Assembly (NCBI RefSeq): GCF_050003625.1
Contig: NC_134398.1
Location: 83,763,983 to 83,827,982 of the forward strand
From: Haematobia irritans
Taxonomy: Eukaryota; Arthropoda; Insecta; Diptera; Muscidae
DNA length: 64,000 bases
Direction: 5' to 3'
This document shows positions 61,635 to 64,000 of this stretch, piece by piece (position 1 is the first letter of the stretch; every line of letters starts with the position of its first letter). Both the position numbers and the translations under genes were made by a program. The notes beneath the pieces are model-generated. The model was not told where the DNA came from and made no database searches. It worked only from the letters and a program-made list of their open reading frames with translations.

Positions 61635-63984
61635 TATACCCTCCACCATAGGATGGGGGTATATTAACTTTGTCATTCCGTTTGTAACACATCGAAATAT
61701 TGCTCTAAGACCCCATAAAGTATATATATTCTGGGTCGTGGTGAAATTCTGAGTCGATCTAAGCATGTCCGTCCGTCCGTCCGTCTGTCCGTCTGTCCGT
61801 CCGTCCGTCTGTCCGTCTGTCCGGCTGTCCGTCCGTCTGTGGAAATCACGCTAACTTCCGAACGAAACAAGCTATCGACTTGAAACTTGGCACAAGTAGT
61901 TGTTATTGATGTAGGTCGGATGGTATTGAAAATGGGCCATATCGGACTACGTTTACGTATAGCCCCCATATAAACCGATCCCCAAATTTGGCTTGGGGAG
62001 CCTCCCGGAGCAGCAAAATTCATCCGATCCGGTTGAAATTTGGTACGTGGTCTTAGTATACGGTCTCTAACAACCATGCAAAAATTGGTCCATATCGGTC
62101 CATAATTATATATAGCCCCCATATAAACCGATCCCCAGATTTGACCTCCGGAGCCTCTTGGATGGGCAAAATTCATCCGATCCGATTGAAATTTGGTACC
62201 TGATGTTAGTATATGGTCTCTAACAACCATGCAAAAATTGGTCCATATCGGTCCATAATTATATATAGCCCCCATATAAACCGATCCCCAGATTTGACCT
62301 CCGGAGACTTTTGGAGGGGCAAAATTCATCCGATCCGGTTGAAATTTGGTACATGATGTTAGTATACGGCCTCTAACAACCATGCAAAAATTGGTCCATA
62401 TCGGTCCATAATTATATATAGCTCCCATATAAACCGATCCCCAGATTTGACCACCGGAGCCTTTTGGAGGAGCAAAATTTATCCGATCCGGTTGAAATTT
62501 AGTACGTGGTCTTAGTATACGGTTTTTAACAACCATGCAAAAATTGGTCCATATCGGTCCATAATTAAATATAGCCCCCATATAAACCGATCCCCAGATT
62601 TGACCTCCGGAGCCTCTTGGAGGGGCAAAATTCATCCGATCCGGTTGAAATTTGGTACCTGATGTTAGTTTACGGCCTCTAATAACCATGCAAAAATTGG
62701 TCCATAATTATATATAGCCCCCATATAAACCGATCCCCAGATTTGACCTCCGGAGCCTCTTGGAAGAGCAAAATTCATCCGATCCAGTTGAAATTTGGTA
62801 CATGGTGTTAGTATGTGGTCTCTAACAACCGTGCAAAAATTGGTCCATATAGGTCCATAATTATATATAGTTCCCATATAAACCGTCCCCAGATTTGACG
62901 TCCGGAACCTCTTGGAGGAGCAAAAGTCATCCGATACGGTTGAAATTTGGTACATTTTGTCAATATATGGCCTCTAACAGCCATGTAAAAATTGGTCCAT
63001 ATCGGTCTTTAGTTATATATAGCCGATGACTTATTACACAAAAATTGGTCCATATCGCCAAAAATAATCTACCAAAACTTTATTTCCATAGAAAATTTTG
63101 TCAAATTTTATTACTATAGAAAGTTGTGTCAAAATTTCATTTCTATAGAAAGTTTTGTCAAAAGTTTATTTCTATACAAATGTTTGTCAAAATTTTATTT
63201 CCATAGAAAATTTTGTCAACGTTTTATTTCTATAGAAAATTTTGTAATCTACCAAAACTTTATTTCCATAGAAAATTTTGTCAAATTTTATTACTATAGA
63301 AAGTTTTGTTAAAATTTCATTTCTATAGAAAGTTTTGTCAAAAGTTTATTTCTAGAGAAATGTTTGTCAAAATTTTATTTCTATAGAAAATTTTGTAAAA
63401 AATTTATTTCTGTAGAAAATTTTGTCAACATTTTATTTCTTTACAAAATTTTGTCAAAATTTCATTTCTATACAAAATTTTATCAACATTTTATTTCTAT
63501 AGAAATTTTTGTCAAAATTGTATTGCTATAGAAAATTTTGTCAACATTTTACTTCCATAGAAAATTTTGTCAACATTTTATTTCTATAGAAAATTTTGTC
63601 AAGTTTTTATTTCTATAGAAAATTTTGTCAATTTTTTATTTCTATAGAAAATTTTGTCAAAATTTTATTTCTATAGAAAATTTTGTCAAGGTTTCATTTC
63701 TATAGAAAATTTTGTCAAAATTTTATTTCTATAGAAAATTTTGTCAAACTAGATTATATACGTATTTAATCGGCCTTTTTTTGTTTAATATATACCCCGT
63801 ATGGGCTAACTTACAATTAAGAAGACAGTGCTAAAAAGTTTTACGATACCTTGCCATCGGCAAGTGTTATCGCAACCCAAGTAATTCGATTGTGGATGAC
63901 AGCCTTTAGTAGAAGTTCCTACGCAATCCATGGTGGAGGGTACATAAGATTCGGCCTGGCCGAACTTACGGCCGTATATACTTG
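61635..63984 (+). mobile_element. Family B element, copy 4 (2.35 kb, plus strand)
   Basis: 5' TATACCCTCCACCATAGG, a longer (CCGT/CTGT)n block (61767-61842), six to seven 153-bp monomers, the 29-bp block (63075-63750) and the 3' hairpin with TATATACTTG at 63984. Nearly identical to the reverse complement of 54167-56508. Confidence 0.92.
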
Positions 63985-64000
63985 TTTAAATATATTTTGA

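Overview
This window reads as repeat-rich nuclear DNA from a dipteran, most likely a calyptrate (muscid-type) fly. No host protein-coding gene can be supported. The reasons for the fly assignment are a LOA-type LINE with a fly tRNA-SINE carrying the same 3' tail, errantiviruses, a copia fragment, rosa-like DD41D mariner sequence, and interspersed repeats with (TA)n and (GTCY)n microsatellites of the DINE-1/mini-me kind described in flies. Genus and species are not determined. Almost every stretch is a transposable element (TE), a piece of one, or one inserted in another.

Layout. 1-430: a 215-bp tandem duplication of tandem-repeat DNA. 453-5191: a LOA-clade LINE with an 11-bp target-site duplication. 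5269-6697: a Family A fragment, a DD41D mariner and a 276-bp (TA)n tract. 6698-10190: remnants of two further LINEs and a 64-bp LOA stub. 10195-13260: a weak repeat and unassigned AT-rich DNA. 13270-19282: a decayed 17.6/297-type gypsy element cut by four insertions, including a near-perfect 118-bp-arm foldback. 19385-21144: nested small inverted-repeat elements. 21409-29251: an errantivirus on the minus strand with two LTRs, an intact gag, a damaged pol and an env split by a MITE. 29252-34140: (TA)n, an LTR fragment and one large Family B repeat. 34150-38847: a PHD-finger ORF1 of a LINE split by Family A. 38848-45985: another Family A element holding a 910-bp terminal-inverted-repeat (TIR) element and a young 4.1-kb gypsy-type element. 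That gypsy element has one intact 948-codon ORF fusing gag directly to integrase, with no protease, reverse transcriptase or RNase H. 46001-49490: a chain of TAA-flanked MITEs and a LINE remnant. 49730-54100: a decayed retroelement gag cut by Family B. 54167-63984: a second and third Family B copy, near-identical and inverted, enclosing mariner, LOA, copia and SINE fragments plus a complete 1.3-kb Family A element.

How the parts relate. Families A and B have different sequences, but both are built on a 153-bp monomer. They share the same termini, a (GTCY)n block and a 3' hairpin followed by CTTG. They insert between T and T (or A and A) without a clear duplication. I infer that they are diverged, non-autonomous Helentron/DINE-1-like elements. 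The LOA LINE, its 64-bp stub and the tRNA-derived SINE share one 3' tail, which fits LINE-driven SINE movement. The most unusual object is the gag-integrase gypsy derivative at 40909-45015: nearly identical LTRs, a TSD, an open ORF and an N-terminal SAP domain indicate recent mobilisation of a deletion derivative.

Limits. All identifications come from reading translated motifs and repeated strings by eye. Clade names, percent identities and boundaries in degenerate regions are approximate.
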